DNA of 64,000 nucleotides from Roseateles_E sp005503085 (lineage in GTDB: Bacteria > Pseudomonadota > Gammaproteobacteria > Burkholderiales > Burkholderiaceae_C), in contig NZ_JAQOWX010000014.1 in the NCBI RefSeq assembly GCF_028462495.1, positions 1 to 64,000 on the forward strand, given 5' to 3'. The notes under the pieces are model-generated. The model had not been told where the DNA came from and made no database searches. It saw only the letters and a list, made by a program, of their open reading frames with translations. Every line of letters starts with the position of its first letter. The first letter of the stretch is position 1. A program made the position numbers and the translations under genes. Shown here piece by piece: positions 44,397 through 53,973 of the stretch.

Positions 44397-45368
44397 ATGC
44401 TGAATCGGCGATCTTTTCTCGGGGCAGGCCTGGCCACCACGGCGGTCTACAGCGCCGGCTCGTTCATCCCCGTCTGGGCCCAGAACGCGCCGAACCTCGG
44501 CATGCCCAGCATCGCCAATCCCGGCTTTCTGAAGACCAAGGTCGGCGATGTCGAGGTGATCGCGCTGCTGGACGGCGTGACCCGCCGCCCGCTGGGCGAG
44601 GAGTTCGTCAAGAACGCGCCGCTGGCCGAGGTGCGCGCCCTGCTGGCCTCGCAAGGCCTGGGCACCGACTACATCGACGTGCCCTACACGCCCTTCCTGA
44701 TCGTGGCCGGCGGCCGCCGCATCCTGATGGACACCGGCCTGGGCGAATTCGGCGGGCCGACCACCGGCAAGCTGCTGGAGCAGCTGCGCGCCGCCGGCTT
44801 CCAGCCCGGCGATATCGACACGGTGCTGATCTCGCATTACCACGGCGACCATATCAACGGCCTGCGCAACAAGGCCGGTGACTACGTCTTCCCCAAGGCC
44901 AAGGTGATGGTGCCGGCCGCCGAGCATGCCTTCTGGATGGACGATGCCAAGATGGCCGCCGCCCCCGAGGGCATGAAGGGGGCGTTCAACAATGTGCGCC
45001 GCACCTTCGCCCAGATGCCTGCCGAGATGCTGCAGCGCTTCGAGGCCGGCACCGAGGTCGCCCCGGGCATACGCTCGATCGCCGCCTACGGCCACACGCC
45101 CGGCCACACGCTGTTCCAGCTGCAGTCCGCCGGCCAGAGCTTCTTCTATGTGGCCGACCTGACCAATGTGCCGGCCTTGTTCGCCCGCAACCCGGACTGG
45201 GCCGTCACCTTCGATATGGACGCCGAGGCCGCCCGCAAGGTGCGCCGCGAGATGTTCCAGCGCATTGTCGACAACCAGGCGCTGCTGGGCGGCTTCCACT
45301 TCCCCTTCCCCGCACTGGGCCGCATGGCCGCCAGCAGCAAGGGCTACGCCTTCCGGCCTATCGCCTGA
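44397..45368 (+). CDS. Metallo-beta-lactamase-fold hydrolase, Tat-exported
   Basis: A 323-residue zinc hydrolase. The N-terminus MLNRRSFLGAGLATT carries a twin-arginine signal, so it is exported folded. The metal motif HxHxDH is present as HYHGDHINGL (His147, His149, Asp151, His152). Later ligand regions are GHTPGHTLFQL and ADLTN. It resembles the MBL-fold family that includes quorum-quenching lactonases and MPH-type hydrolases, and the C-terminus GGFHFPFPALGRMA is characteristic of that group. The substrate is not determinable. It stands alone between the chain-length gene and the BaeSR-like system. Confidence 0.9.
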   Translation: MLNRRSFLGAGLATTAVYSAGSFIPVWAQNAPNLGMPSIANPGFLKTKVGDVEVIALLDGVTRRPLGEEFVKNAPLAEVRALLASQGLGTDYIDVPYTPFLIVAGGRRILMDTGLGEFGGPTTGKLLEQLRAAGFQPGDIDTVLISHYHGDHINGLRNKAGDYVFPKAKVMVPAAEHAFWMDDAKMAAAPEGMKGAFNNVRRTFAQMPAEMLQRFEAGTEVAPGIRSIAAYGHTPGHTLFQLQSAGQSFFYVADLTNVPALFARNPDWAVTFDMDAEAARKVRREMFQRIVDNQALLGGFHFPFPALGRMAASSKGYAFRPIA

Positions 45369-45394
45369 GCTCGACGGCCGTCAACCGACGTCGC

Positions 45395-46114
45395 TCAACC
45401 GTCGTAGCGGTAGCCGACGCCGTAGATCGCCCGGATGCAGTCGGGCTCGGCCTCGGCCTGCTCCAGCTTGCGGCGCAGGTTCTTGATGTGGCTGTCGACC
45501 GCGCGGTCGGTGACCGCGCGCTGCTCGTCATGCAACCGGTCCAGCAGCGCATCGCGCGTGAACACCCGGCCCGGCGCGCTGGACAGGGTCTTCAAGAGGC
45601 GGAACTCGATCGGTGTCAGGTCGAGCGAGCGGCCCTTGAACCAGGCGCGGTAGCCCTCGTCGTCGATCTGCAGCGCGGCCGCCGGCCCGGCGTCGCCGGG
45701 ATGGCTGCGGACGCGGCTGCGGCGCAGGATGGCCTTGACGCGGGCGACGATCTCGCGCGGGCTGAACGGGGTCTTGCTGATGTAGTCGTCGGCGCCCAGC
45801 TCCAGGCCCAGCAGACGATCGGCCTCCTCGACCCGCGCGGTCAGCATCACGATGGGCACATCGCTGAACGTGCGCAGTTCGCGGCAGATGTCCAGCCCGT
45901 CGCGGCCCGGCAGCATCAGGTCGAGCAGGATCAGATCGTGGCGCCGCGCCTGGTAGGCCGGCACCGCCTCGCGGCCGTCGGCCAGGCACTCGGGCAGATG
46001 GCCGGCGGCGCGCAGATAGTCGCTGAGCAGGGCCGCCATCTTGGGCTCGTCCTCGACCACCAGGATGCGGGCGGCGTCGGCAGGCAGCAAGGGCTTGTTG
46101 TCCATCATCGTCAT
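45395..46114 (-). CDS. baeR: OmpR-family response regulator, BaeR-like
   Basis: A 239-residue regulator. The receiver has phosphoacceptor Asp in LILLDLMLPGRDGL. The winged-helix DNA-binding domain shows LDLTPIEFRLLKTLSSAPG, TDRAVDSHIKNLRRKLE and a final AIYGVGYRYDG, all close to E. coli BaeR. The receiver's conserved Lys-Pro pair is split by an extra threonine (ISKTPFSPRE, where BaeR has ICKPYSPRE). The start ATG at 46114 overlaps the kinase stop. It probably activates the divergent RND efflux operon in response to envelope stress. Confidence 0.9.
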   Translation of the reverse strand: MTMMDNKPLLPADAARILVVEDEPKMAALLSDYLRAAGHLPECLADGREAVPAYQARRHDLILLDLMLPGRDGLDICRELRTFSDVPIVMLTARVEEADRLLGLELGADDYISKTPFSPREIVARVKAILRRSRVRSHPGDAGPAAALQIDDEGYRAWFKGRSLDLTPIEFRLLKTLSSAPGRVFTRDALLDRLHDEQRAVTDRAVDSHIKNLRRKLEQAEAEPDCIRAIYGVGYRYDG

Positions 46115-47508
46115 CCGGCCGTGACCTGCGGCAGGCGGATCGTCATCCACAGCCCGCCCAGTGGCGACGGCTTCGCATCGATGCGGCCGTCATGGGCCTC
46201 GACGATGCGCCGGCAAATCGTCAGGCCCAGACCGGCGCCGCCGCTGCTGCGGTTGCGCGACAAATCGACGCGGAAGAAGCGGTCGAAGATGCGCGCCAAA
46301 TGCTCGTTGCCGACGCCCGGCGCCGAGTCCATCACATCGATCAAGACCTGACCCTCTTCGACGCGCGCAGCGATGCGCAGCACGCCGCCAGCCTCTGTGT
46401 AGCGGCAGCTGTTTTCGAGCAGATTGTTGAACAGCTGTTGCAGCCGCCGCTCGTCGGCAAACACCGTCAGCGGCTGGGCCGGCAGGCTCAGCTCCAGGGT
46501 CAGGCCGCTGGCGGCAAGGCGTTCTCCGAAGGCGCCGGCCGTCTGCTGCAGCGGCTCGCTCAGGTCGACATCGGCCTTGCGATAGGCCAGCGCGCCGACA
46601 TCGGCCAGTGACAGCTCGTAGAGATCGTTGACCAGCTTGTTCAGCGTCGCGACCTCGGCCTGCAGTGAGCGCAGCGAGGCCTGGTCCCGCGGGCGCACGC
46701 CATCGTCCCGCGCCTCCAGCTCGCCGTGCAGCACGCCCAGCGGCGTGCGCAGCTCGTGCGAGACATCGGCCATGAACTCGCGTCGCATCTGTTCATTGCG
46801 TTGCAGCGTGTGGGCCAGGCGGTTGAAGTCGGCCGCCAGCTGGCCGACCTCGTCGCGCGAGCGCACATCGACCCGGGTCTCGTAGTCGCCAGCCGCCAGC
46901 CGGTGGGTGGCGGCGGCCACGCGCTTGACAGGCGTCAGCAGCCGGCGCGAGGCCCAGGCCGCGATGGCGGCGGCCATCAGCGTAGCGCCCAAGCCCACGG
47001 CCCAGCTGGCGCGGGTCTGTGCGTCCTCGAAGCGCCGCTCGGCCGCCGAGCTGGCATTCTCGAACGGCGCCATCGCCAGCCAGCCCACGGTGGCGCCATC
47101 GACCACGATGGCGCGCTCCACCGCATTGATAGCCGGCCCGGGAAAGCCGGCCAGGCGCCGGCGCTGGGCGTCGTACAGCGTGAAGCGGCGCGTCGCGCCG
47201 GTTAGGTCGGAGACGGTCGGCGGCGGCTTGCCCTGGGCCGGCCGCGTGCCGTCATCGCCCGGCAGGGGCCGCAGCAAGCGATGCCAGAGATCGGGCTGCT
47301 TGATCAGGAACTCCCAGCTGCCATGGGTCCGGTAGCCGGCCGCGACACTGGGCACGGCCTGATCCAGGCGCAGCACCGCCTGCTCGTTCAGATAGCCCAG
47401 GAAGCCGCGGTTCAGATTGATGTGCGCGGCCACGCCCATCGCGATCGCGACAGCGACGGCCGTCGTCAGCACGGCGGCAAACAGCTTGGCGGTAATGCTT
47501 AAGGGCAT
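46111..47508 (-). CDS. baeS: Sensor histidine kinase, BaeS-like
   Basis: Envelope-stress sensor kinase, 465 residues. Helix 1 is at about residues 8-30, a periplasmic domain spans about 35-165, and helix 2 is at about 170-190. A HAMP linker follows, then the HisKA box DVSHELRTPLGVLHGELEA with the phosphorylated His, N-box NNLLENSCRYTE, and the G boxes DSAPGV and GGAGLGLTICRR. It ends in an overlap with the regulator gene. It lies 145 nt from the divergent efflux operon. Confidence 0.9.
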   Translation of the reverse strand: MPLSITAKLFAAVLTTAVAVAIAMGVAAHINLNRGFLGYLNEQAVLRLDQAVPSVAAGYRTHGSWEFLIKQPDLWHRLLRPLPGDDGTRPAQGKPPPTVSDLTGATRRFTLYDAQRRRLAGFPGPAINAVERAIVVDGATVGWLAMAPFENASSAAERRFEDAQTRASWAVGLGATLMAAAIAAWASRRLLTPVKRVAAATHRLAAGDYETRVDVRSRDEVGQLAADFNRLAHTLQRNEQMRREFMADVSHELRTPLGVLHGELEARDDGVRPRDQASLRSLQAEVATLNKLVNDLYELSLADVGALAYRKADVDLSEPLQQTAGAFGERLAASGLTLELSLPAQPLTVFADERRLQQLFNNLLENSCRYTEAGGVLRIAARVEEGQVLIDVMDSAPGVGNEHLARIFDRFFRVDLSRNRSSGGAGLGLTICRRIVEAHDGRIDAKPSPLGGLWMTIRLPQVTAG

Positions 47509-47616
47509 GGGCTCAGGGACATGGGCCTCGGTCCGTGAAGATTAGCGCCTATCGCTGCGGCGCCGGCAAGCCATGCCCGTGCATCGCCCCGGTCTTCAAG
47601 CTCTCTCCACATTTGT

Positions 47617-47635
47617 GGTGCAGCATAGTTGCACC
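47617..47635. promoter_or_regulatory. Inverted repeat in front of the RND efflux operon
   Basis: GGTGCA at 47617-47622 and TGCACC at 47630-47635 are separated by seven bases and lie 18 nt before the first efflux gene. The location suggests a regulator operator. No convincing -35/-10 pair was found, and the regulator (BaeR-like or a distant TetR) is not known. Confidence 0.4.
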
Positions 47636-47653
47636 GCCTATTGCAGAGAATCC

Positions 47654-48862
47654 ATGAAGCCTTCCGCCATCCTGGTCCGTGCTGGCAGCGCGACCGCGCT
47701 TGCCGCCCTGCTGCTGCTTGTCGGCTGTGGCAAGAACGACAAGCCCGCCGCAGCAGCGCCGCCGCCCCAGGTGGGCGTGCACCAGGTCCAGGTCCAGCGC
47801 CATGTCTTCAGCACCGAGCTGCCGGGCCGCACCAGCGCGCGCCAGACTGCCGAGATCCGGCCCCAGGTTGGCGGCATCCTGCTGCGCCGCCTGTTTGAGG
47901 AGGGCGCGGCGGTCAAGGCCGGCCAGCCGCTCTACCAGATCGACCCGGCCAGCTACCAGGCCGCCGTCGCCAGCGCCCAGGCCACGCTGGCCAAGGCCGA
48001 AGCCAGCCTGAACTCGGCCCGCGTGACCGCCCAGCGCAATGGCGAGCTGGCCAAGCTCGGGGCCCTGAGCCAGCAGCTCAGCGATGACAGCCAGGCCGCG
48101 TTGCAGCAGGCCGAGGCCGAGCTGGCCGTGGCCCGCGCCGCGCTGCAGAGCGCCCGCATCAATCTGGAGCGCACCCGCATCACCGCGCCGATCGCCGGCC
48201 GCGTCGAGCTCTCCAGCGTGACGCCCGGCTCCTTGCTGACCGCCAACCAGGCCGAGGCACTGACCACGGTGCAGCAGCTCGACCCGCTCTACGTCGACAT
48301 CGTCCAGTCCAGCAGCGAGCTGCTGCGCCTCAAGCGCGAGCTGGCCGACGGCAGCCAGCAGGCCGCAGGCAAGGCGGGTGAGGCGCCGATCCGGCTGCTG
48401 CTGGAAGACGGCAGCGCCTATCCGCACGCCGGCCGCCTGCAGTTCAGCGGCGTCACAGTCAACCGCAGCACCGGCGCCGTGACACTGCGCGCGCTGGTGC
48501 CCAATCCCGAGGGCCTGCTGATGCCCGGCATGTATGTGCGCGCGCTGGTACAGACCGGCGTCAAGGAGCAGGCGATCCTGGTACCGCAGCAAGGCATTGC
48601 CCGCGCGCCAAATGGCGAGGCCTCGGCCCTGGTGGTGGGCGCCGACAACAAGGTCGAGCGCCGCGCCGTCACGGTGGACCGCGCGGTGGGCAACCGCTGG
48701 CAGGTCACCACCGGGCTGAAGGCCGGCGAGCGCATCATCATCGACGGCCCGCAACGAGCCAAGGTCGGTGCCGCAGTACGGCCGCTGACGGTCGATCCGG
48801 CCGAACCCGGCGCAAGCGCCCCGGCGGCCGCCTCCGCCCCCGCCTCGGCATCACGCAGCTGA
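47654..48862 (+). CDS. RND efflux periplasmic adaptor (AcrA/MexA family), lipoprotein
   Basis: Membrane fusion protein, 402 residues. The signal peptide ends in the lipobox LLLVGCGKND, so it is lipid-anchored. Typical adaptor elements follow: LPGRTSARQTAEIRPQVGGI (barrel and lipoyl), the helical hairpin with repeated Ala/Gln heptads near residues 95-160, TRITAPIAGRVELS, and LMPGMYVRALV. It bridges the inner-membrane pump and the outer-membrane channel encoded next. The start is the ATG at 47654. Codons upstream are open but precede the signal peptide. Confidence 0.93.
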   Translation: MKPSAILVRAGSATALAALLLLVGCGKNDKPAAAAPPPQVGVHQVQVQRHVFSTELPGRTSARQTAEIRPQVGGILLRRLFEEGAAVKAGQPLYQIDPASYQAAVASAQATLAKAEASLNSARVTAQRNGELAKLGALSQQLSDDSQAALQQAEAELAVARAALQSARINLERTRITAPIAGRVELSSVTPGSLLTANQAEALTTVQQLDPLYVDIVQSSSELLRLKRELADGSQQAAGKAGEAPIRLLLEDGSAYPHAGRLQFSGVTVNRSTGAVTLRALVPNPEGLLMPGMYVRALVQTGVKEQAILVPQQGIARAPNGEASALVVGADNKVERRAVTVDRAVGNRWQVTTGLKAGERIIIDGPQRAKVGAAVRPLTVDPAEPGASAPAAASAPASASRS

Positions 48863-48875
48863 GCGCGGCAGCACC

Positions 48876-51800
48876 ATGGCACGCTTCTTCATCGACCGCC
48901 CGATCTTCGCCTGGGTCATCGCCATCGTCATCATGCTGGCGGGCGCCCTGTCCATCCATCTGCTGCCGCTGGAGCAATACCCCGATATCGCGCCGACGCG
49001 CATCTCGATCAATGCCAGCTATACCGGCGCCTCGGCCCAGACCATCGAGGACTCGGTGACGCAGATCATCGAGCAGCGCCTCAAAGGGCTGGACCGGCTG
49101 GTCGCGATGGAGTCCAGCAGCAGCAGCTCGGGCTCGGCCAGCGTGCGACTGAGCTTCGAGGCCGGCACCGACCCTGATGTGGCCCAGATGCAGGTGCAGA
49201 ACAAGCTGCAGCAGGCGCTGTCGCAACTGCCGCAGTCGGTGCAAGACCGCGGCGTCTCGGTCACCAAGGCCGGCACCGATCTGCTGATGGTCGTGTCCCT
49301 GGTCTCCGAGGACGGACGGCTCAGCGCTACCGATCTGGGCGACTACATCAGCAGCGGCCTGCAGGATGTGATCAGCCGCATCGACGGCGTCGGCGACGTC
49401 AGCATCCAGGGCACCGGCTACGCGATGCGCATCTGGCTGGATCCGGCGCGGCTCAACCAGTACGCGCTGATGCCTTCGGACGTGCGGGCCGCGCTGATCG
49501 CGCAGAACACCGAGGTCTCGGCCGGCCAGATCGGTGCGCTGCCAGCCCCTCCTGGCCAGCAGCTCAACGCCACCATCACCGCGCGCAGCAAGCTGCAGAC
49601 GGTGGAGCAGTTCCAGAACGTGGTGCTGAAGGCCGGCAGCGACGGCGCCGTGGTGCGCATCGGCGATGTGGCCCGGGTCGAGCTGGGCAGCGAGAGCTAC
49701 ACGACGCGCGCCCGCCTGGCCGGCAAGACTGCGGCAGGCATGGTGATCTTCCTGGCCACCGGCGCCAATGCGTTGCAGACGGCCGACACGATCCGCGCCA
49801 AGCTGGCGGAGCTGCAGCCCTTCTTCCCGGCCGGCGTCAAGGCGGTGGTGAGCTTTGACACCACGCCTTTTGTCGAAGTGTCGATCAAGGGCGTGGTCCA
49901 GACCCTGATCGAGGCCATGGTGCTGGTCGTGGCCATCATGTATCTGTTCATGCAGAACCTGCGCGCGACGCTGATCCCGGCGATCGCGGTACCAGTGGTG
50001 CTGCTGGGCACCTTCGGCATCCTGGCCGCCTTCGGCTACTCGATCAACACCTTGACGATGTTCGGCCTGGTGCTGGCGATCGGTCTGCTGGTCGATGACG
50101 CCATCGTCGTGGTCGAGAACGTCGAGCGGCTGATGAGCGAGCAAGGCCTGAGCCCGCTGGAGGCGACGCGACAGTCGATGGGCGAGATCACCGGGGCGCT
50201 GGTCGGCATTGCACTGGTGCTGTCGGCGGTGTTCATCCCGATGGCTTTCTTCGGCGGCTCAACCGGCGTGATCTACCGCCAGTTCTCGATCACCATCGTC
50301 TCGGCGATGTTGCTGTCGGTGCTGGTCGCAATGACCCTGACACCGGCGCTGTGCGCCACCCTGCTCAAGCCGGTGGCCAAGGGCGAACACCACCATCCGG
50401 GCGGCCTGCTTGGGCCGGTGCTGGGTCGCTTCTTTGACGGTTTCAACCGCTTCTTTGATCGCAATGCCGCTCGCTACGAGCAAGGCGTCGGCGGCCTGCT
50501 CAAGCGGGGGCGGCGCAGCCTGCTGGTCTATGCGCTGCTGCTGGGTGCGGCCGCCCTGCTCTATCAGCGCCTGCCCACCTCCTTCCTGCCCGAAGAGGAT
50601 CAAGGCACCTTGCAGATCCAGGTCCGCACGCCGCCGGGCACGACGGCCGAGCGCCTGCGCGGCTCGATGGACATCATCGAGGCCTACCTGGCCCAGCAAA
50701 AAGATGTGATGTTCTACAACCTCGTGACCGGCCAGGGCGGCGACCAGGGCACCGGCCAGGGCTTCATCCGGCTGCACCCCTGGGACGAGCGCGGCGGCCC
50801 GGGTCAGAGCGCGGCCGAGCTGGCCCGCCGCATGAGCAATGATCTGCAACGCCAGGTGCGCGATGCCCAGGTCTTTTTGCTGCTGCCACCGGCCGTGCGC
50901 GGCCTGGGCGCCAATGCCGGCTTCGAGATCCAGCTGCAGGACCTGGGCGGCCTCGGCCCGGCCGCGCTGGCCGCCGCGCGCGACAAGTTCCTGGAGCTGG
51001 CCAATGCCCGCCCCGAGCTCTCGCGGGTACGCAACAACAATCTGGGCGAGACCCCGCAGTTCCATATCCAGATCGATGACCGCCGGGCCGGCGCGCTGGG
51101 TGTGCCCACTGCCGCAATCAATGACACGCTGTCCAGCGCGATGGGCGGCAGCTATGTCAACGACTTCATCGACCGCGGCCGGGTCAAGCGCGTCTACATC
51201 CAGGGCGATGCGGCTTACCGCATGGAGCCCGAGAGCATCAAGCACTGGTATGTGCGCAACAACGCCGGCGAGATGGTGCCGTTCTCGGCCTTCGCCAGCG
51301 CGAGCTGGAAGTCGGGGCCGCGCGAGCTCAAGCGCTTCAACGGCATGTCGGCCTACGAGCTGATCGGCGACGCGGCACCGGGCGTCAGCTCGGGCACCGC
51401 GATGGCCATCATCGAGGACATCATACACGAGATGCCCGAGGGCATAGGCTTTGAATGGGCCGGTCGTTCCTACCAGGAGCGGTTGTCGGGCTCGCAGGCC
51501 CCGGCCCTCTATGCGATCTCCATCCTGTTCGTGTTCCTGTGCCTGGCGGCGCTGTACGAGAGCTGGTCGGTGCCCTTCTCGGTCATGCTGGTCGTGCCGC
51601 TGGGCATTCTGGGCGCGCTGATCGCCAGCACCCTGGGCGGGCAGAGCAACGATGTCTATTTCCAGGTCGGGCTGCTGACCACCGTGGGCTTGTCGGCCAA
51701 GAACGCGATCCTGATCGTCGAGTTCGCGAAGACGCTGCAGGAGCAGGGCATGGGCCTGATCGAGGCGACGCTGAAGGCGGCGCGCCAGCGCCTGCGCCCC

Positions 51801-52010
51801 ATTCTGATGACCTCGCTGGCCTTTATGTTCGGCGTGCTGCCGCTGGCCCTGGCCAGCGGCGCGGGCTCGGGCAGCCAGCGCTCGATCGGCTTTGGCGTGC
51901 TGGGCGGCATGGCCAGCGCCACCGTGCTGGGTATCTTCTTCGTGCCCATCTTCTACGTGCTGATACGCGGCTTCTTCGCGCGCCGCGCTCGCCAAGGAGT
52001 GCAGGCATGA
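48876..52010 (+). CDS. RND multidrug efflux pump, AcrB/MexB (HAE1) family
   Basis: Proton-driven trimeric pump, 1044 residues, the normal length for HAE1 pumps. It starts MARFFIDRPIFAWVIAIVIM. The two transmembrane aspartates of proton relay fall exactly at residues 407 and 408 in GLLVDDAIVVVENVER. The other hallmark segments GTFGILAAFGYSINTLTMFG and VGLLTTVGLSAKNAILIVEFAK (relay lysine) are present. It lies 13 nt after the adaptor gene and overlaps the channel gene by 4 nt. Substrates are likely drugs, bile-type or aromatic compounds. The BaeSR neighbour suggests induction by envelope stress. Confidence 0.96.
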   Translation: MARFFIDRPIFAWVIAIVIMLAGALSIHLLPLEQYPDIAPTRISINASYTGASAQTIEDSVTQIIEQRLKGLDRLVAMESSSSSSGSASVRLSFEAGTDPDVAQMQVQNKLQQALSQLPQSVQDRGVSVTKAGTDLLMVVSLVSEDGRLSATDLGDYISSGLQDVISRIDGVGDVSIQGTGYAMRIWLDPARLNQYALMPSDVRAALIAQNTEVSAGQIGALPAPPGQQLNATITARSKLQTVEQFQNVVLKAGSDGAVVRIGDVARVELGSESYTTRARLAGKTAAGMVIFLATGANALQTADTIRAKLAELQPFFPAGVKAVVSFDTTPFVEVSIKGVVQTLIEAMVLVVAIMYLFMQNLRATLIPAIAVPVVLLGTFGILAAFGYSINTLTMFGLVLAIGLLVDDAIVVVENVERLMSEQGLSPLEATRQSMGEITGALVGIALVLSAVFIPMAFFGGSTGVIYRQFSITIVSAMLLSVLVAMTLTPALCATLLKPVAKGEHHHPGGLLGPVLGRFFDGFNRFFDRNAARYEQGVGGLLKRGRRSLLVYALLLGAAALLYQRLPTSFLPEEDQGTLQIQVRTPPGTTAERLRGSMDIIEAYLAQQKDVMFYNLVTGQGGDQGTGQGFIRLHPWDERGGPGQSAAELARRMSNDLQRQVRDAQVFLLLPPAVRGLGANAGFEIQLQDLGGLGPAALAAARDKFLELANARPELSRVRNNNLGETPQFHIQIDDRRAGALGVPTAAINDTLSSAMGGSYVNDFIDRGRVKRVYIQGDAAYRMEPESIKHWYVRNNAGEMVPFSAFASASWKSGPRELKRFNGMSAYELIGDAAPGVSSGTAMAIIEDIIHEMPEGIGFEWAGRSYQERLSGSQAPALYAISILFVFLCLAALYESWSVPFSVMLVVPLGILGALIASTLGGQSNDVYFQVGLLTTVGLSAKNAILIVEFAKTLQEQGMGLIEATLKAARQRLRPILMTSLAFMFGVLPLALASGAGSGSQRSIGFGVLGGMASATVLGIFFVPIFYVLIRGFFARRARQGVQA

Positions 52011-53368
52011 GGGCGCATCTGAGCCTGATGGCGGCAGCCCTGCTGCTGGCCGGCTGCGCCAGCCTGGCGCCCGAGCCGCAGCGGCCCGTGCCGGCGCTGC
52101 CCAATTGGCCCGACTTGCCCAGCCTCGGCGCCGGCGAGTCGGCTGCCGCGATCGACTGGCGCGAGTTCATCACCGAGCCGCGGCTGCGCCAGACCATAGA
52201 CCAAAGCCTCGCCAACAACCGCGATCTGCGCATCGCGGTGCTCAATATCGAACGGGCTCGCGCGCTCTACCGCATCGAGCGCGCCGGCCAGTGGCCGACC
52301 GTCAACGCGACGGCCGCCAACACCCGCCAGGGCGAGCCGGCCAGCGGCCAGTACAGCGTGCGCCTGGGCCTGGCCAGCTATGAGCTGGACTTCTTCGGCC
52401 GTGTGCGCAATCTGAGCGAGGCCGCGCTGCAGAGCTTCTTCGCGGTCGAGGAGAACCGCCGCAGCAGCCAGATCAGCCTGGTCGCCGAGGTGGCCAACGC
52501 CTGGCTGAACCTGGCGGCCGATGCCGAGCGCCTGAAGGTGGCCCGCGAGACCTTGCAAAGCCAGCAGGCCTCGCTGCGCCTGACCGAGCGCGCGCTGGCG
52601 CTGGGCGCCGTCTCCGAGCTGGGCCTGGCCCAGGCCCGCGCCACGGTGGAGAGCGCCCGTGTCGAGGTGGCGCGCTACACCAGCCAGCTGGCCCAGGACC
52701 GCAACGCGCTGGAGCTGCTGGTCGGTGGCCCGCTGGCGCCCGAGCTGCTGCCGGCCGAGGGCAGCCTGCAGGGGTCGACCAGCCTGCTGCTGGCCCTGCC
52801 GGCGGGCCTGCCCTCGGAGGTCTTGCAGCGCCGCCCCGATGTGCGCGCCGCCGAATATCGGCTGCGTGCGGCCGAGGCCGATATCGGCGCGGCCCGCGCC
52901 GCCTTCTTCCCCAGCATCTCGCTGACGGCCTCGGCCGGCACGCAGAGCGAGAGCCTGGGCGGCTTGTTCAGCGGCGGCAGCGGGGCCTGGAGCTTTGTGC
53001 CGCAGATCAATCTGCCCCTCTTCGACGCCGGCCGGCGCCGCGCGGCGCTGCAGCTCAGCGAGGCCGACCGCGAGCTCGCGGTGGCCGGCTATGAGAAGAC
53101 CGTGCAGACCGCCTTCCGCGAGGTGGCCGATGCACTGGCCGAGCGCGGCAGCCTGGCCGAGCAGCTCGACGCCCAGCAGGCGCTGACCGCCGCCAACGAG
53201 CGCCGCTTCGCGCTGTCGGACACGCTCTACCAGCGCGGCGCCAGCAGCTATCTGGAGGTGCTCGACGCGCAGCGCTCGCTCTATACGGCCCGCCAGGGCC
53301 TGGTCTCGGTGCGACTGAGCGAGCAGCTCAACCGCATCGCGCTGTACCGGGCGCTGGGCGGCGGCTGA
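52007..53368 (+). CDS. Outer-membrane efflux channel, OprM/NodT family lipoprotein
   Basis: TolC-like exit duct of the RND system, 453 residues. A lipobox LLLAGCASL gives a lipidated N-terminus. The conserved NNRDLRIAVLNIERARALYRI and YELDFFGRVRNL segments, and two repeated outer-membrane-factor helical domains, follow, ending YLEVLDAQRSLYTARQGLV. The ATG overlaps the pump stop, with CAAGGAG as ribosome site. With the adaptor and pump genes it forms a complete tripartite operon. Confidence 0.94.
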   Translation: MRAHLSLMAAALLLAGCASLAPEPQRPVPALPNWPDLPSLGAGESAAAIDWREFITEPRLRQTIDQSLANNRDLRIAVLNIERARALYRIERAGQWPTVNATAANTRQGEPASGQYSVRLGLASYELDFFGRVRNLSEAALQSFFAVEENRRSSQISLVAEVANAWLNLAADAERLKVARETLQSQQASLRLTERALALGAVSELGLAQARATVESARVEVARYTSQLAQDRNALELLVGGPLAPELLPAEGSLQGSTSLLLALPAGLPSEVLQRRPDVRAAEYRLRAAEADIGAARAAFFPSISLTASAGTQSESLGGLFSGGSGAWSFVPQINLPLFDAGRRRAALQLSEADRELAVAGYEKTVQTAFREVADALAERGSLAEQLDAQQALTAANERRFALSDTLYQRGASSYLEVLDAQRSLYTARQGLVSVRLSEQLNRIALYRALGGG

Positions 53369-53444
53369 CAAGACCTGGCCCCGGCTTGAAATCCGCCGCC
53401 AAGCCCCCAACTGCCGGAATTCAAACACTGCGGAGCAGGCCAGC

Positions 53445-53927
53445 GTGAGTCCCACCCTGTTGTGGATCTTGAGTGTCGTGTTGATCGTCGTCGGTCTGGC
53501 CGGCACCATCTTGCCGGCCCTGCCCGGCACGGCCCTGGTGCTGGCCGGCATCGTGCTGGGTGCCTGGATCGACAACTTCGCCCACGTCGGCTGGCCCAGC
53601 CTGACGCTGATCAGCCTGCTGGCCGTGCTGGCCTGGGTGCTGGAGTATGTGGCCGGTCTGATGGGCGCGCGGCGCGCCGGTGCCAGCCGCCAGGCCCTGG
53701 TCGGCGCGGCGCTGGGCACCGTCGCGGGCCTGTTCATGGGCCTGATCGGCGTGCTCTTCATGCCCCTGGTTGGCGCCGCCGTCGGCGAGTACCTGGCGCG
53801 CCGCGACCAGCAGCGCGCCGTCTCGGTCGGCCTGTCCACCTGGCTGGGCCTGATGGCCGGGCTGCTGGCCAAGGTCGTGCTGGCCTTCATGATGGTGGGC
53901 ATCTTCATCGTGGCGCTGCTGGTCTGA
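53445..53927 (+). CDS. DUF456 family membrane protein
   Basis: A 160-residue membrane protein with about four to five helices. It matches the DUF456 pattern: VVLIVVGLAGTILPALPGTALVLAG at the N-terminus, LEYVAGLMGARRAGASR, and a Gly-rich second half FMGLIGVLFMPLVGAAVGEYL. The start is GTG at 53445. Function is unknown across the family. It follows the efflux operon by 76 nt and precedes the DUF533 gene on the same strand. Confidence 0.87.
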   Translation: MSPTLLWILSVVLIVVGLAGTILPALPGTALVLAGIVLGAWIDNFAHVGWPSLTLISLLAVLAWVLEYVAGLMGARRAGASRQALVGAALGTVAGLFMGLIGVLFMPLVGAAVGEYLARRDQQRAVSVGLSTWLGLMAGLLAKVVLAFMMVGIFIVALLV

Positions 53928-53973
53928 GCCCAGCCACTTCTTTCTTCTTCTTTCACCTCACCAAGGACGAGCG

